This document shows positions 8,083-21,700 of a DNA stretch of 64,000 bases, piece by piece; the first letter of the stretch is position 1, and the number at the start of each line of letters is the position of its first letter. This DNA is from Strigamia acuminata (Eukaryota > Arthropoda > Chilopoda > Geophilomorpha > Linotaeniidae), in contig OX442314.1 in the NCBI GenBank assembly GCA_949358305.1, positions 63,993,369 to 64,057,368 of the forward strand, read 5' to 3'. The notes beneath the pieces are model-generated. The model did no database searches. It was not told the origin of the DNA and saw only the letters and a list, made by a program, of their open reading frames with translations. The position numbers and the translations under genes were made by a program.

Positions 8083-11000
8083 ATGATTAATTTTCATTTA
8101 CTCTCATCTTTTGAAACTCAATTCGACACACCGGTCGTTTTGTTCACCCAAAACATTCACATTCCGTTGTGTGATCTTGTGTACTCCAAGTGTATTTTAT
8201 TTTATTTTATTTATTTATTTATTTCTTCATTTATTTATCTTAGTCGCTTTAAGCTAACACAATTTACTTACTGCTGACGTGGGGGTGACTGTTTTTTTTT
8301 TGTTCGTGTCTGAGTGAATATTCAAATATGAACGGGAAAAAAAGATGAAGAAAAATTAAGAAAAATGCTGTAAATACATACCGGGACCGGGCATCTAAAA
8401 ATTATTAGCTTTTCGTAAACAAGGAGAAGAAAAGAAAACATGAAAATAAATTGTTAAGCCAAAGCTCATAAAAAAATTCCCGTAAAGGGAAAGATGGAAT
8501 CCATAAAAACATGAGAACATTTACGTGTGGAATTAGTTGCTAAGGGGGTCTTTGAAATGCTGTTTACACTTTGTTCGTAACCCTAACAAAGCCATAAATG
8601 AGTAATACGAAATAAGTTGAAAAATGAGATGAGATGTGGACAATTTTTGACGACTTAAAGACCAACCGATTGACTCCCTTTTTTGCATCATTAAAGCACA
8701 CAGAGCAGATTGAATATTTAGATAAAAGCCGAAAATGGATTTTATTTATTTTCCTTTAAACACGATCCACGATTCACGAGAGATTCAGTTTTTGTTTTTC
8801 TCCCGAATAATTGAATTTCGCATGTAAAAATCAATAGGTGCTTGTAAAACTAACATTTATTTTGAAAATGAGGGTAAACGAGGTAGTGGGTGTGTATCTA
8901 CAGCCAACTCATAAGTACCCCCATTGATAAATGACCCAAGTCCAGAATGACCAAAGTGACATTTGCGGATTCTCCCCTTTGTTAGCTTTTGTGAGGTCAC
9001 CACCTGCAGTGATGAAAGAGGGGAATGGGTTGAGACAAAATGGTGGCAGAAAGCACAGGTAGGTTGCCATTTTGTTTTGTCACTCTCACTGCCTGTTTGT
9101 TTTTTATTTATTTTTTCTTGTTTTTTTGTTGTGTGTGGTTAATTGTTAGTTGATTAAGTTAAGCATGCTTGAATGGAACATACGGGACACGTTGCATTTG
9201 TTTTCAATATTTATTCAAGCCAATTACGTTTATCATCAGTCAGGGTTGGGTGAGTAATCGTTTTGTGCGTTTTGAGTTTTTCATTTTGCATTTTGCGTTT
9301 TCGTGCTCGTGATTCGAGAATGCAGGTGAAAATTGAATTGAAAATTGAAGAGTTGGAAAAAAGGTTGGTGGGAAAATGAAAAATAAAACGGGGACTTTGA
9401 CGTGTGCTCCTCCTAGTCGTCTCGTGATTGTCACTAGGGGTCTTGGAGGGTGTGTGCTCTGTGCAGGATTGTGGGTGCCGCCATGTAATCATGGACTTGT
9501 GGGACCCCCTTTGGAATCCATTTCTTGGACACTTGTCATTACGAGCCACCTTGGTGATTTTACTTTGCTCTTTGTTATTCTTACCAGGTTTGAAGGATTT
9601 GTGGCAATGTTTGATGGGATAGTGGGCATTCACTGTGGCTGGCGCTGGGGAGGAGGAGATTTAAGTCCTAATCCCGTTAAACTTGCGTTCTCGAGTGTTG
9701 AATTAAAAAAAGAAACGAAACGAAACAAAACGAAACGAAAGAAGCGTTTTAAACAAATTTAAAAAAATTGAAACAGTTGTTGTTGAACGGTTCTTTCTTT
9801 CTTTCTTTCTTTCGCCTAGGCTTAAATCTCCATTGTGCCTCGTATCGGGACATAACATACGGAAGTCACGTGTTAATCCTTTAGAATCGCAGTATGTGGT
9901 TATTTGCATAATTCACAGGGTCCTAAACAATGGGTTTGGATTGGCTAATCCCACCACTGACCACGTTTAGTCCTGGGCAATAAATTTGTCAAAATGTCCC
10001 TTCGCTTTTACACTGCAAACTTCTCCCAATTATTCTTATTATACAGGGTGTTAGGCCTCATTTGCAATACAATGGAGGACGTGCCAACTCAACATCTGAT
10101 AACAAAATTGCACACATTTGCATTTTTTACCAATTAAAACAAGTTTGTCCGTCTCGTGAGTCGTGTCTGAATTGCTACAGCCATATTATAAAGAAATCAA
10201 GAAAAGAAATGAAGAAATCAAATGCTCTTCATTTTAAATACTCGATTTACGCTACTTTGCTTTATCTCAATCTATTGAAATGACAAATTTCGCGAGTGGA
10301 TCTAGGTCAGTCGCCATTTGGGTTATTCCTTTGACTAAATGTGCGTCAGACGAGCAAAGAATATTGGTATAATTTAAAAAGATTAGCCCGAATGGTGAAA
10401 CGAAGCGCAACTCAAGACATTCCATTCTGTTCCATTCCAGTCCGTTCCATTCCACACGTCAAGTATTGTTGTTGTTCCCAGCAGGGGTCGCATTTTGGTC
10501 TTTCAAGTTGAAGTGGAAATAGTGTAGGGGCAGGGGTGGGGGGAAAATATGGTTGGAAAGGACCCAGTTTTGAAGGGAAGAGCGAGGGGACTGCATGAAT
10601 GATGGGTAATGACCACGTCAGAATCAATGGAGACCCCCTTAGATTTTGATTTCTCTATTCCTGCGCTATTCAAACATGATTACAGTCATTTAAGAATGCA
10701 GGCTCAGGGTCACGGACCCTGCACTCGAAACCAAACCACCTCTCTTCTCTTCTTCTCTCCTCTCTTCTCCGCTTTATTTTTCTCTTCTCTTCTTTCTCTC
10801 TGCTTTGAGTGTCAAGTTGATTTGACAAGAGATTCCTTGAGCCTATCCCAAAAAGGTGTAACTTTAATTAACTTAGGCCTACACCTGAGTTCCATTAGTG
10901 TTGAAGGTGGTTTCTTTTTCGAACCAAAGTGTCGTCATTCCTTCACAGGTAATAATTAGACTGAGAATTGCTTTGTGATTTTCTGGAAGGGGCCAAATGA

Positions 11001-13084
11001 TGGTTGGTTCTACACCAAAACTCTATTGTGCATTTCATGCTAAATTGCTTTTCTCCAAGCATTCTTTTTTTTTCTTCATTTTTTATATGTAATAAAATGC
11101 AGGTTTGGCGTTAGAACGCATTTGAAGGCATTTCAAAGTTTAAACGTGTCGTGACATGGCGCGGAATTTTGAAAGAATGTGGGTGGTGTTGATTTTGAAT
11201 TTGTTATCGGACTGCAATTGAATTGAAATGCTGTCATTTTAATAGTCCGCACTCTTCCCGACTTATTTGTACGAAGCATTAAACGAGGTTACCATAAAAT
11301 TGAACCCTGCACAGGAGACGTGCAGCTCACCGCGCAGCTGCTCTTTACCAACTGAGCAATACAATAAGAGAGAGCGCATGGCCATCTGAGCATCGTCCGT
11401 CTGTGTCTCTCTCTCTCTCGCTCTCTCTCTTTCTCTGTCGATCCAACACGTTATCACAGATGGATGTTATAAAATGAAGCCATTAAGTAATTACAACTCG
11501 TTTATAAAAATAAAACAGTAGTGTGTTTCTGCTAAAACTTTGATTGACTCAATCAAAATAAATGAGTGAGTGAATGGTTATGTTGGCATGTGGAGTCGAT
11601 TGAATTGAATGAGCTATTCGGCACATTGATTGTTAACATTATTCGGTGCAGATTAGGAAAGAATTTGATGTTTGTTTCGCAATATTTGAAGTGAGTTAAA
11701 GAAGAAGGAAATAAATGCAGTCAGCTGTATTGCATGATGGTTGAACAAATGGGGAATGAATTGATAGTGAAGCTGGGCATGTTAATTTGAGCGTCAAAAG
11801 CGCCACTTGCACCTCACCTTTTATTGACCTATCGGTAAGTATATTAGCAATGTACTTGATATTGTTAGTTCGATGGCAGTTTATGGAGACGTCAAATCTT
11901 ATCAAAAGTCTTTTGTCCTTCTTTGGATGGCGAGAGAATGGTTTCCTTTTAGCTTTGTTCGCTGCCTGGCTTTTATACAATTTTCGCAAGAATTCTGCCT
12001 TGAATAGAGCCGTGTCGACTTTTGAGTAAATTATCGGCGCTCGCTGCTCACTAACGAACAATGGCGCGCCGCAGCATTCAACTACGATGGAAGGAAGGAA
12101 ACTTGGTTGTTGCCCACTATATGGCAATGGCAATGGCTACGGCAATGGAAATGGCAGTGCCAATGCACCTTGAAAGGGAGGGAGAAAGGGAGGGAGGGAC
12201 GTAAGTTTGTATTAAAAATTGATTAAAACGATCGCGTTAATCGAAATTGTTATCATCACACGTGTATGCATGAAGAGAAAGAAAGGAAGAAAGAAAGTGT
12301 GTGTGTGTGTGTTGTGTGTGCTGCTGTGTTTTCGCTCTTATCCACGGGCTAAATGGAGTCTTTTTCTCAATTAAAAGCATGGCTAAGTGTCCCAAAGTGT
12401 TCACACTCTGATGGGCAATTATTACATCATTATAGTGCAGCAGCGAGTGCTAGTCATTCCTCTTCGTTATTATTCTGCAGGTGGACTCAAGTAACTCGCG
12501 ATCAAGGTCAGGTGAGGTTATAAATATCCCACCTTTGCTTCATACTCGTCCCTTTGGGCCATTGCAGTTAGTTTTTCTTCTTCATTTTTTTATTTTTATT
12601 TTTTATTTTTTATTTTTTATTTTTTATTTTATTTCATTTCATTTTTTTTCTTTTTGCAAAGACTCGCATCTCAAATGTGAAAGTAGAGTACGAATTCTTG
12701 TCTTGTTTTTATCGGACCTCGACATCTTGACGTTTAAACTTCGCAAATTTGTATCGAATACAAATTTAATTTTTTATTTATGTATCCAAGACAGAGATTA
12801 ACAATGGCACTTAAATTCTCTTAATTCTGCATACGCCATTTTTTTGGTTGAGCAATAATCGAAGTGCACGTTGGAAGTGAACGTAATTTGTTTAAATAAC
12901 GTAGTGATGCTGAATTGCTGATGGTTGTTTGTATATAAATGTTTCACGTATGATCTCGTTTGGAGAGTTTCAATTCGAGAAACAATTCGATTTTGCATTA
13001 CGGATCTCTCGCATTTGAAATGTGCTGGCTAGAATGTCGATTTTAAATATAGACCATAGTACATAGCTATTTGACCGCTGACTA
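8083..13084. other. Presumed ephrin intron 1, first part: no exon seen
   Basis: Simple repeats: GAAAC-type 9712-9740, TTTC 9791-9813, CT-rich about 11406-11432, GT about 12298-12320, ATTTT-type 12584-12652. Overlapping open frames at 9211-9633 (minus) and 9376-9762 (plus), and a 145-codon minus frame at 11696-12133, have no domain or splice context and are not called. Near-tandem CCATTCC words lie at about 10424-10455. Confidence 0.5.
10478..10490 (+). promoter_or_regulatory. CTCF-like core motif
   Basis: CCAGCAGGGGTCG matches the consensus CCASYAGRKGGCR at 12 of 13 positions. Other near-matches lie at 49789-49801 and 58104-58116. A motif match alone does not prove binding. Confidence 0.3.
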
Positions 13085-13382
13085 CAGTTCGCGCCCGATA
13101 TCTTAATGCTAAATTCGTACTGCGCATCCCATTCTGCGCAGACGATTTTCTAATTCCAGTTATTACTTAGCAGTATTAAGCCTAATATTAGGCCTAATAA
13201 TGCTAAAATTAAGTAAATAAACAATAATAAACTCATTATTAAAAGTAATTTACAGCGTAGTACCAAAATATTTTTATTTATTTACCATATTTTTAGCATT
13301 ACTAGGCCTAATATTAGAAAATCGTCTGCGCAGAATGGGATGCGCAGTATGAATTTAGTATCAAGATACCGGGTGCAAACTG
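13085..13382. mobile_element. Tc1/mariner-like MITE, full length, 70-bp arms
   Basis: The left arm begins CAGTTCGCGCCCGATATC and the right arm, reverse complemented, begins CAGTTTGCACCCGGTATC. The arms match over about 70 bp with six differences, all transitions, three of them CG to TG or CA. The element is flanked by TA (13083-13084 and 13383-13384), and the CAGT end plus TA duplication fit the Tc1/mariner superfamily. The 298-bp body holds an AT-rich centre with AGGCCTAATATTAGGCC-like words and no transposase. A second, right-truncated copy is at 58531-58725, with the centre in the opposite orientation relative to the left arm. Confidence 0.85.
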
Positions 13383-13384
13383 TA

Positions 13385-16300
13385 GGTATTGAAAACACTT
13401 ACCACAGTGTCTTTAGAAAATGCGTTTTTCTTCTAGAGTGACGTCAACAATGCATAGTATTCCGTTTAATTTGATCAAGCTATCACCCGTTTGATTTGCA
13501 TCATTCCAAATGCATTGAAAAGTAAAAAGACGACATTTTCCATTTGTTCTTCTCCTTTCAGCTATTAGCGTACGGGATTTTTGTTTTCTGCGTTTTGTTC
13601 GTTTTTAACCTGTGGTTTTGTAGAGGCGTAAAAAGTAATTTAAAATTGATGATGGGGTTTGCAGTTGGAGATATGAAGAGGAAGGGTGTTTTTGGAAGGG
13701 AAATTCTTGTTTGACAAGTCTTGATGGAACCTGTTGGGATTCACACCTTGGTGGGCTGAGGCTTTCGAATCTGTTTCATTGTAAGCTCACTTGCATCCTG
13801 CTGCTTGCCTCGTCATCGTGCCAAGTTTGTTGTTCTCGCTCTTGCTAAACCGGAAGTCGGCCTCTCGAGAGGAGAGGCGACGAGACGAGACCTCTCCCTT
13901 CTTATCTCTTTTTCACAATTTGTTTTTGGTTTGCATTCTCATTTGTAAATTGTAACCGACTCCATTTATTTGTTTTGAATAATTTAACTTGTAAGTGAGA
14001 ATGCTCGTGTCGTTGTTGCTCTTGACATTTCATCTCGGCGAATTTAAAATTGTAAAGCATTAGAGCAAATCACTAAACACACCTATTGCACATTATCAAG
14101 AAGGAATGGAGAGAATGTCAAGAGAGGCTCACCGTGCTGCTCAGTTTACTCTCTCGTTCTCTCTCTCTTCTACGTTTTAACGCAGGAGTTACGAAAAGCA
14201 CAAGAATTGTGGCCATAACTTTGTCTGATTTCTATGACAAGAACATCTGCCACCCACCCACTTATCCTTTCCTGGAATTTTTCACTTTTCTGCTCTTCCC
14301 AGTTCTCACTTGCAGGATTCAAGCTTCGTAATTTCTTACATTTTTCTGCGCCATTTCTGCTGTGTTCAAAGGGAGAAGGAATTCGGTGGTACGCTTTAGA
14401 GCTGTTTTCAAGCTACAAGTGAATGGTTTCATCTTAGGTCAATGTTTCTGATACTATATAAACAAACCATGCACAAGATGGTGAGAATTATGAGGTAATT
14501 AAGTGAGCACAAACGTTATTTTGTTTTTAAAGAAAAAATAAATAAATTTATAAATAAATAATTAAAGTAAAAAAAGGGAAGAAGACGACTGTAATGCAAA
14601 GAATTAAAAGAAATGATAAATTTTTTATGCCCGTAATTGAAAGTGAAACATGACGTTCTACATTTGAAATACGGTAATTGCCATGATTGCAAATTTTTTT
14701 TGCTTCTTCCTGGTAGATTCGTGCCAAGTTACGACTAGGTGGATACCGTGTCAGAACTGTGACGTATGCTACGCTTTATCTATTGATTGATTGATTGATT
14801 GATTCACTTTTGATGATAGGAACAGTTGATATTATCTGCGCAGAATCACTTTTCATTTTGTCGAATAAGCTTTATCGCAGTTGACTCGGTGTTTGCAACT
14901 TTGCATTTCCTACACCAACATAGAGTAATACCATGGGAACTACTGCACTGGTGATATCGACAAACAAGTGCTTTTATCTCTGGATAAATACACGAAACAT
15001 CTCGTAACGTTAACTACCAATTTATTATACTTTACAAGGCTGCAAATGAACCATTGTCTCGTTATTTTCACTTGTCGTTCGGTTGAGTTGAGTGTGGATG
15101 CAGATGGAATATTTGAATTACAACAAGTAGCGCATTTTACTTTGAAATTATCAACTGGCAGAATCCATAGCACACTCCAGGGTATGTACGGCAGGCTGAA
15201 CCGGCTCGAACATGTGATTGTTAATCTATATCAATAGCAGTTTAGTGTTTCTCATCACGCAGAGTATAAATTAGACTAGACGACTCTTAAAAAGAATTTT
15301 TTTTTAAATGTTATAAAATTAAAAAAGCGAAATGTGGAAATAAAATTATTAAATGTTTTGATCGACTACCAAAATGTTATCCCTTTGTATAAAACGATAG
15401 TGACAAAGCAGTCGCACATCCTGGTATATTCACATTTTCGCATTAAACTTACACTTTTTTGTACTCATTTGGAATTCAGTCTGTTTACTCACGGCCTAAA
15501 GCTTCGGATATTCCTTCACGTTTCCACGTGACAATGGCCTCTTTGAGTGAAAAAAAAAGTCATCAGTTTTCTCTCTCTCTCTCTCTCACTCGTTTTTCAT
15601 AGCTTCGTTATTTTTCTCTTTTCCATTCGCGGTAAACACTAGATCGACCACTTTTTGCCATATGAAAACTCATAGTTCACCTGTCGTTCGTTTTTTTTTC
15701 ATCTCACTCTGAGGTGTTTGGCTGTAGGCTTTACACACCACGAGTTTAGCTGAAATTACAATTTTAATTTTATATTTTCGTTTCTTCTCTAAGAACAGCA
15801 ACAACAACAACAATGCCATATTTCACGTAATTTAAAGAAAAAGAAATTGAAGTGACAAATGTTTTTCAGTTTTGGTGCTTGGACCCTAGATGTCTTGTCG
15901 TTGTCCATTTGGACAAGGCATTCATGCAACATTAAGTAAATGTTGTTGCCAACCCACAAACAGCGATCCATCTTGTCATGTGTGTGGCCATGAGTGTGTT
16001 GAGAATCCTTTCCTTTGTTGCTGGGGTCTTCTTGATAAACGGATGACTGTTTCGTTCTCTATGTGTTTGTGTACACAGCGCATGTGCTATTGACAAGTCT
16101 GACAAATTGTTCCGAATACTAGAGTGGAAGATGCAGTTCTTTTCTCGAAAATAGATGTATATTACTCCCAAGTTTAAAACTTTATCCTGAGTTTAGATTA
16201 GAGTATTTTGGACGACGTCTCAATTTGTTTGAAATATCGACGTTCACTTACAGTAAGTAAACTTAAAAATGGGATGTTCATTTTTATCCAAAGGGAATTA

Positions 16301-16857
16301 ATTAATTACGTATTGTGAACGCCAGATTGGTCTTACTTTTGGATTCGTTTTGCTTTCATCATTTTTAAATTATGCATTTGTTTGTGACTGAGAAAGAGAA
16401 TATTGTTTATTAAAGTGTGGAATTTATTAATCAGACATTCAAAATTGGGTTAATGAAGTTATAGAGTGTGTGTTGATTTCTACCGAAATTGACCTACAAA
16501 TTACCGTGTGAACATTGTGAAGAAACGAGATTTATTCTGTATCTGCATAATGGGCTACATAATTTCCCATTAGAATCAAGGCATTACACAGTAAAAATAT
16601 TTGTTAATTAAAATGTGCAGTTGAATTTCTTTTTCTTTTTCTATTTCAATTATTGTTTACGATATGAAGGGTTGGTCGCATACTTTGCGTAAAGTTCTAT
16701 TTAGTCACAAGTCACAAGCAAGCAAACCCACCTTGCATAATTCATACAGCGGATCATTATAGAACATGTAGATTTTAATCGCAGATTGTCGTGATCCTGT
16801 CTTACGGCTAGAACAAATTCATGAAATACCTTACCTTGGGAAATAATATATACGCTA
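13385..16857. other. Presumed intron, no exon seen
   Basis: Contains TTGA repeats (14781-14804) and a CT run (15571-15589). The open frames here (for example 14086-14331 and 15890-16093, the latter Cys-rich) show no family resemblance. ACCGGAAGT-type ETS words occur near 13850. Confidence 0.45.
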
Positions 16858-16924
16858 ATTCACACTTGAACCACTTGTGTAGAAGTTGCGACTTTTAGAA
16901 AGTCTAATTTCTACAAGTGTGAAT
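16858..16924. other. Nested 67-bp hairpin
   Basis: Outer arms ATTCACACTTG (16858-16868) and CAAGTGTGAAT (16914-16924) are perfect. Inner arms GACTTT (16890-16895) and AAAGTC (16899-16904) close a TAG loop. A word related to the inner part, AGACTTTCTAAAAGT, recurs near 17586, close to a related end CTAGTGTGAAC near 17570. This may be one end of a decayed transposon spanning about 16858-17600. Confidence 0.4.
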
Positions 16925-18751
16925 GATTGAGTTTAAGACCATTCACTCTTAGGGATTAGTTTTGTGGAAATCAGTGACGTTTTTGACTAGGACTAACTAA
17001 TGCACCTCTACAAAAACGTAACTACAGAGATTGTTTATGTCTGGCAAAATTTTGTCCACTGAAAGGTAGGGGTTCGCTTTTCTACTTGTACTTGTAGATA
17101 ATGAACCATTAAAGATAGAAACCTTTACTTTTTTAAAAAAAGAAAGACGGATGCCAGGGTTTAGTAAAACGACATATTTTTTTTTTCTGCGTTAAAAGTA
17201 GATGATTTTGGGCCGAAACGAAGGTCACGACCTTGTTTCCACTCTTAACTGAAGCGACCGAAACGCATTTATGCTTGTATTTCACCAACCTTTAGAGATA
17301 GAAACTTGTCCTTTTTTTTAAAAGAAAGCTTGTTTCATTCTCTATCGTTTGATGTATACATTTTTTCATGCATTTAAAAGTACTTTATTTTAATGCCGAA
17401 AGTAGCCTTAAAAGTTGAATTGGCAATTGGCATCAATCTTTTATTTTGGATTTTCCTAAGATCAGTCATGTGACAGAATGGGGGCGGGACTTAGAGTTGT
17501 GAAGTCAGACTTTTACAACTTAAAGTTGTAGAAGAGTCGCCATTTTCTTCTGTGTTGTAGAAAACTGGAACTAGTGTGAACACAAGACTTTCTAAAAGTG
17601 GGGTACTTAGGTAGATAAGAGAACATGGCCTTAGTTTAAATAAAATTACTTTTATTCTATCTACAAATAGTTATACACTTATTAATAATTACTGATGGTC
17701 TCGGATCCTATTGGCGGATACGATTCGTTGCTAGAATAATCATCGTGATTATTCAGTCTTACACGTAGTCTGTTTGTTGTCTAGGGTTAAAATGGAGTCT
17801 TCAAAACGCGTGTTCGGAAAATGCTCCATTCAGCAAGTAAATGGCTTTCGCTATTTAATTCAATTCAACGAACGATAAAAGATTTGATCTTGGTGTTATA
17901 GATGACTTGGGCAATTGGCATCTGCTGTGTCTTCCGACTCGCCATTTTCTGAAACTGTAATAATAGCAATGTATAACACTATCGCGAGTTGCTAAGCTAC
18001 AACTTCCTAGCAACCTCGATCACTCTTTTTTATAATAAAACCAGTCGACTCACAAAATCCTATCCGCGTGCAGACATTTTATTTCTTCTGGACACCAACC
18101 CTAGTTGCCCCCTAACTGGACATTCTAATGGAGCCAGCATACCATCAGGCTGATTAGTAGTGATTGACCAGCTATCACATAGGCGCAGTCGACAGGATTA
18201 CATGTACCGGTACCTGAAATATTTTCGTGAGCATCATGAGTTTCGAACATCAGTTAAACTTAAAACATTGTTTTGACTGTCACGACACGAACATCACAAC
18301 AGCATCGGTCCTTGATCAATCCGGTGTTTATTTGGCCTGACAGTGAGGTGCGATACTACTGTTGCTATTGTATCGATAAGTAATGAAATCCCTGAATATC
18401 CCGGGTTTATATACGGCAATTAATACCGGAACCGGAAATGACATTTATTCAAAGCATTATGTAAATTCAGATGACGTCGTAATAGAGTTGCAGAAATTGC
18501 TAAAACTAGTCTAGTTACAGGTAGTTTATTTTAAATAAACTTAATACTGATTCTAAAATAAATAAGAATATTTATTTAACTAAGTTAGTTATATTACACT
18601 CATATAGTTATTTGTGACCTTGAGTCACCACAAGATTTAATCCACTTGTTAATTGGACTGATTTATGGTAAATTTGACCTAATATGACAAACTGTGGCTA
18701 AAAATATTGCTCGCAAAAATCTAATCTGTATATTTAACCTATTTTATTTTA

Positions 18752-18783
<32 letters not shown>

Positions 18784-21700
18784 TATTTCTAGGTAAGTAA
18801 AAACTTTTCCATTTTATAATGCTTACCAGTAGAAAGGTAGGTTATTTTTATATAATTAAAAGTTAGGTGTAAAAAATAAGTGCGCCAATTGTATTTTCTA
18901 ATTTTCGTTTGCACCTGATAAGTGGAGAAAAAAATAAGAAACGCCAAGAAATTGTAAATGCATTTTGTTTTTGATGAGGCGTTAGACTGTCCTCATTTCT
19001 CAAATATGTGAGGGCACAGCACAGTGTGACTAATATTCCGTAGACAGGTAATAAGGAAAAGTTAAGGAGCAAGTAGGTTAAGACAGGTATAATGCCCTTG
19101 TGCAAAGTGAGTCCAGTCTGTGTGGCCCAGTTCTCGGCAGATAAAATAATAGTTTTTATTAAAAATGAAATGAGGAAAGTTACGAGGAAAAATTTGATCA
19201 ACCGATTCGGAAATTAAGTTGCAAAACAACATTTTTATGAAAGGGAGAATAAAAGAAAGAAGGAAAGAAAAAAAGAAAAAAAGGGTTTAATTTAATTTTT
19301 TCTCCATTTGGATTCTCAATTTCTCCGTTGGCATTTGGCAATGGCATCGCAGCAAACGCACCATTTGTCAGCTGTGGATGGGCGGAAACATCTGAAATCT
19401 TAAAAACTTTAATATGCAATCAGTTATTGAAACAAAACGGAAGTGATAAACTTTGACGAAGTCGTTGGAATTGAAATGAAACCGCCCGCTGATGGCGGCT
19501 TCACTTAAGTTTTTTTTTTTTTAGTTCTCAATTTATTGAATTACCGCAATAAATTTTCATTTATAATTATTCAGTTTTCCTGTATAATCAGTTTTAATAT
19601 TCGGATACATAATGAATGAATAATGCGGATTTGTGTAATTACATTAGTCTTTACTCTGCCCCATCAAATCAACTATTATTTTAAAATTTATTTTCATAAA
19701 AATATTTTGTTTTTATTCACTTTTTTACCCATTTTGGTTGTTTTATTTTCCATTTGTTACGTGCTGTTTATTAACTTTGCAAGAGGCCAATTTTTTTGTT
19801 TGGGTTTCCCTGGTTGCTAAACTTTTTGTACATTTTTTGTTTCTCTTTAATGTCTTCATTATTTAAACGAAAGCCGCCCTCCAACACGTACAAGTACAAA
19901 TACTTGTACGAGGCAAAGACAATCATTAACACATCCGACTGAAAATATGTCAAGTCGATTACACCAGACGACGAACAATGGTTCTGTACAATGGTCTCCT
20001 ATACGTAGGTAGGCACCGACAGACAGACAAGCAGTGAATGAGTAAAAGTCTGCTTTAAGCGATGTTAATGTTTGATATTGGTGACACTTGTATTCAGTAA
20101 TGTAGTGCTAGTGCATTTTAAAGGTGCGAGTTAGAGAGAAAGTTAACAATTACAATTTCGAAGGTTGTTATCACAGTGACGTAAACCAATTTTTTTCTGT
20201 ACGAATTAATTACTTCTGAGAGGATGTAATTACTTGCCACGATAAAATCAGAAATTCTGCCAGTGATAACTATTAAGAAAAGACAAGGTACCGTATGCAT
20301 TTGACATACACTTTGAAATGTTCAATTTAGTAAGTCGGTATGAAGAACAGTGAAGAACGTTTTTAATGCTGTACGTTTCAACGAATACCGGACGAAGATA
20401 GCTGACAACTGCTTATAGTTTCTTGGAACGAACTCGTTAATTTTCTTTGTTTTATTACATATTTAATTCGGTTTGATGCTTTAAAAGCTCGCACATAAAT
20501 TTGTTGTTAGACAATTGCGCTGTAAACACGAGCAAGAAATTGTGATCAACACTCCCAATAGGACAGTTTTAGGCCCTGTGTTTTTCCGGAAAGCTTCGTG
20601 CAATTTGGTTCGATTGTGTTTTGAAATATATCTACCGGTAACTGATACTGTACATCCATCGTGTAGGAAAAGAAACGAAAGACTTCTTGCAGGAAATTGC
20701 ATTTGGTTTGATCTAATTACCGGTAGTCTAGTCTTGATCTCAGTTAGCCAGGAAGACAAAAAATACAAAAAAAAGAAGAAGAAAAAGTGGGTCTAATTTG
20801 ATGAATTGCTCAAGTAACAGATTGAAACGTCACACTTTGAAATCTCGGGGATATAATTAACCAATGCAAGTGCTGATTATTGCAATATTGCTTTCTACTT
20901 GACGTGTTGCAAGAGCATTTATTATGCTTTTTTGTAGCGCGAAAAGTTGGTCAATAAATTGTAGCTTTGTTTGACGTTGTGCCCAGTCAGCGGAGAAAAG
21001 GCACAGGAGTACGGTGTGTTAAAAATGTTAGGTTTTACGGAATCATCAGAAACAGAAATAGGTAGTTGACTAGTTGGCGGTACGTAGTTGGAACCTCCCA
21101 TACTTCCGTTTTCCGTCATTCCTTGCGTGATGGCATAAGCTGACAAAGGGCCCTCCACTGCAAGATCAATTGTGATCCGTGTGAAGGTTGTTGCTAGCTT
21201 GCTACTCCATTTTCCAACAGCCAATTATTGAGTTTCTCTGTTTTTTGACATCGCAACACTTTGCTTTTTTACGCTTGCCTGCTTGTCTGCCTTCCTCCTT
21301 TTTTCTTTACCGTTGAGTTGAGGCTTGGGAAAACAATTGTAAACTTTGTGCACTTAACCTCCACCACAGTTGAAACGTGTTCAAATGTTTGAATTGCTTG
21401 AATTGGTGTTTACGACTTTGGCTAAAATTGCCCAAGATGCGAATAAGTTTGATTGCAAAAGTTGGTCGGTGCATGTGTGTTGATCGCAGAACTTGCGTTT
21501 ACACTTTTACGTGTGTTCAAAGATTTATGCGCCTTTATTGATTTTTCAATCTAATGGACAAGTGCGTGGTGAATTATCTAAAGAGTGCTCAGGATACAGG
21601 TTTCCTTCCTCGCAATTTCCTTACTTAGGAACTTGTCTATCAACTGAGTTTTCTCTTTTGTCTCGGCTGATGTGAGCGCATTGTTTTATTCCATCAAAAG

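Noticed and set aside
9211-9762. 140-codon minus frame overlapping a 128-codon plus frame
   Set aside because: Mutually antisense, ends run into GAAAC repeats, and neither resembles a known family.
11696-12133. 145-codon minus frame
   Set aside because: One of the longest frames in the window but with no domain or motif, and the start lies in GGCAATGGCAATGG repeats; chance cannot be excluded.
14240-14331. Frame containing NICHPPTYP, considered as an ephrin exon 2 because of an I-C-P-like word
   Set aside because: The flanking residues do not match the ephrin domain and there is no acceptor in the right phase.
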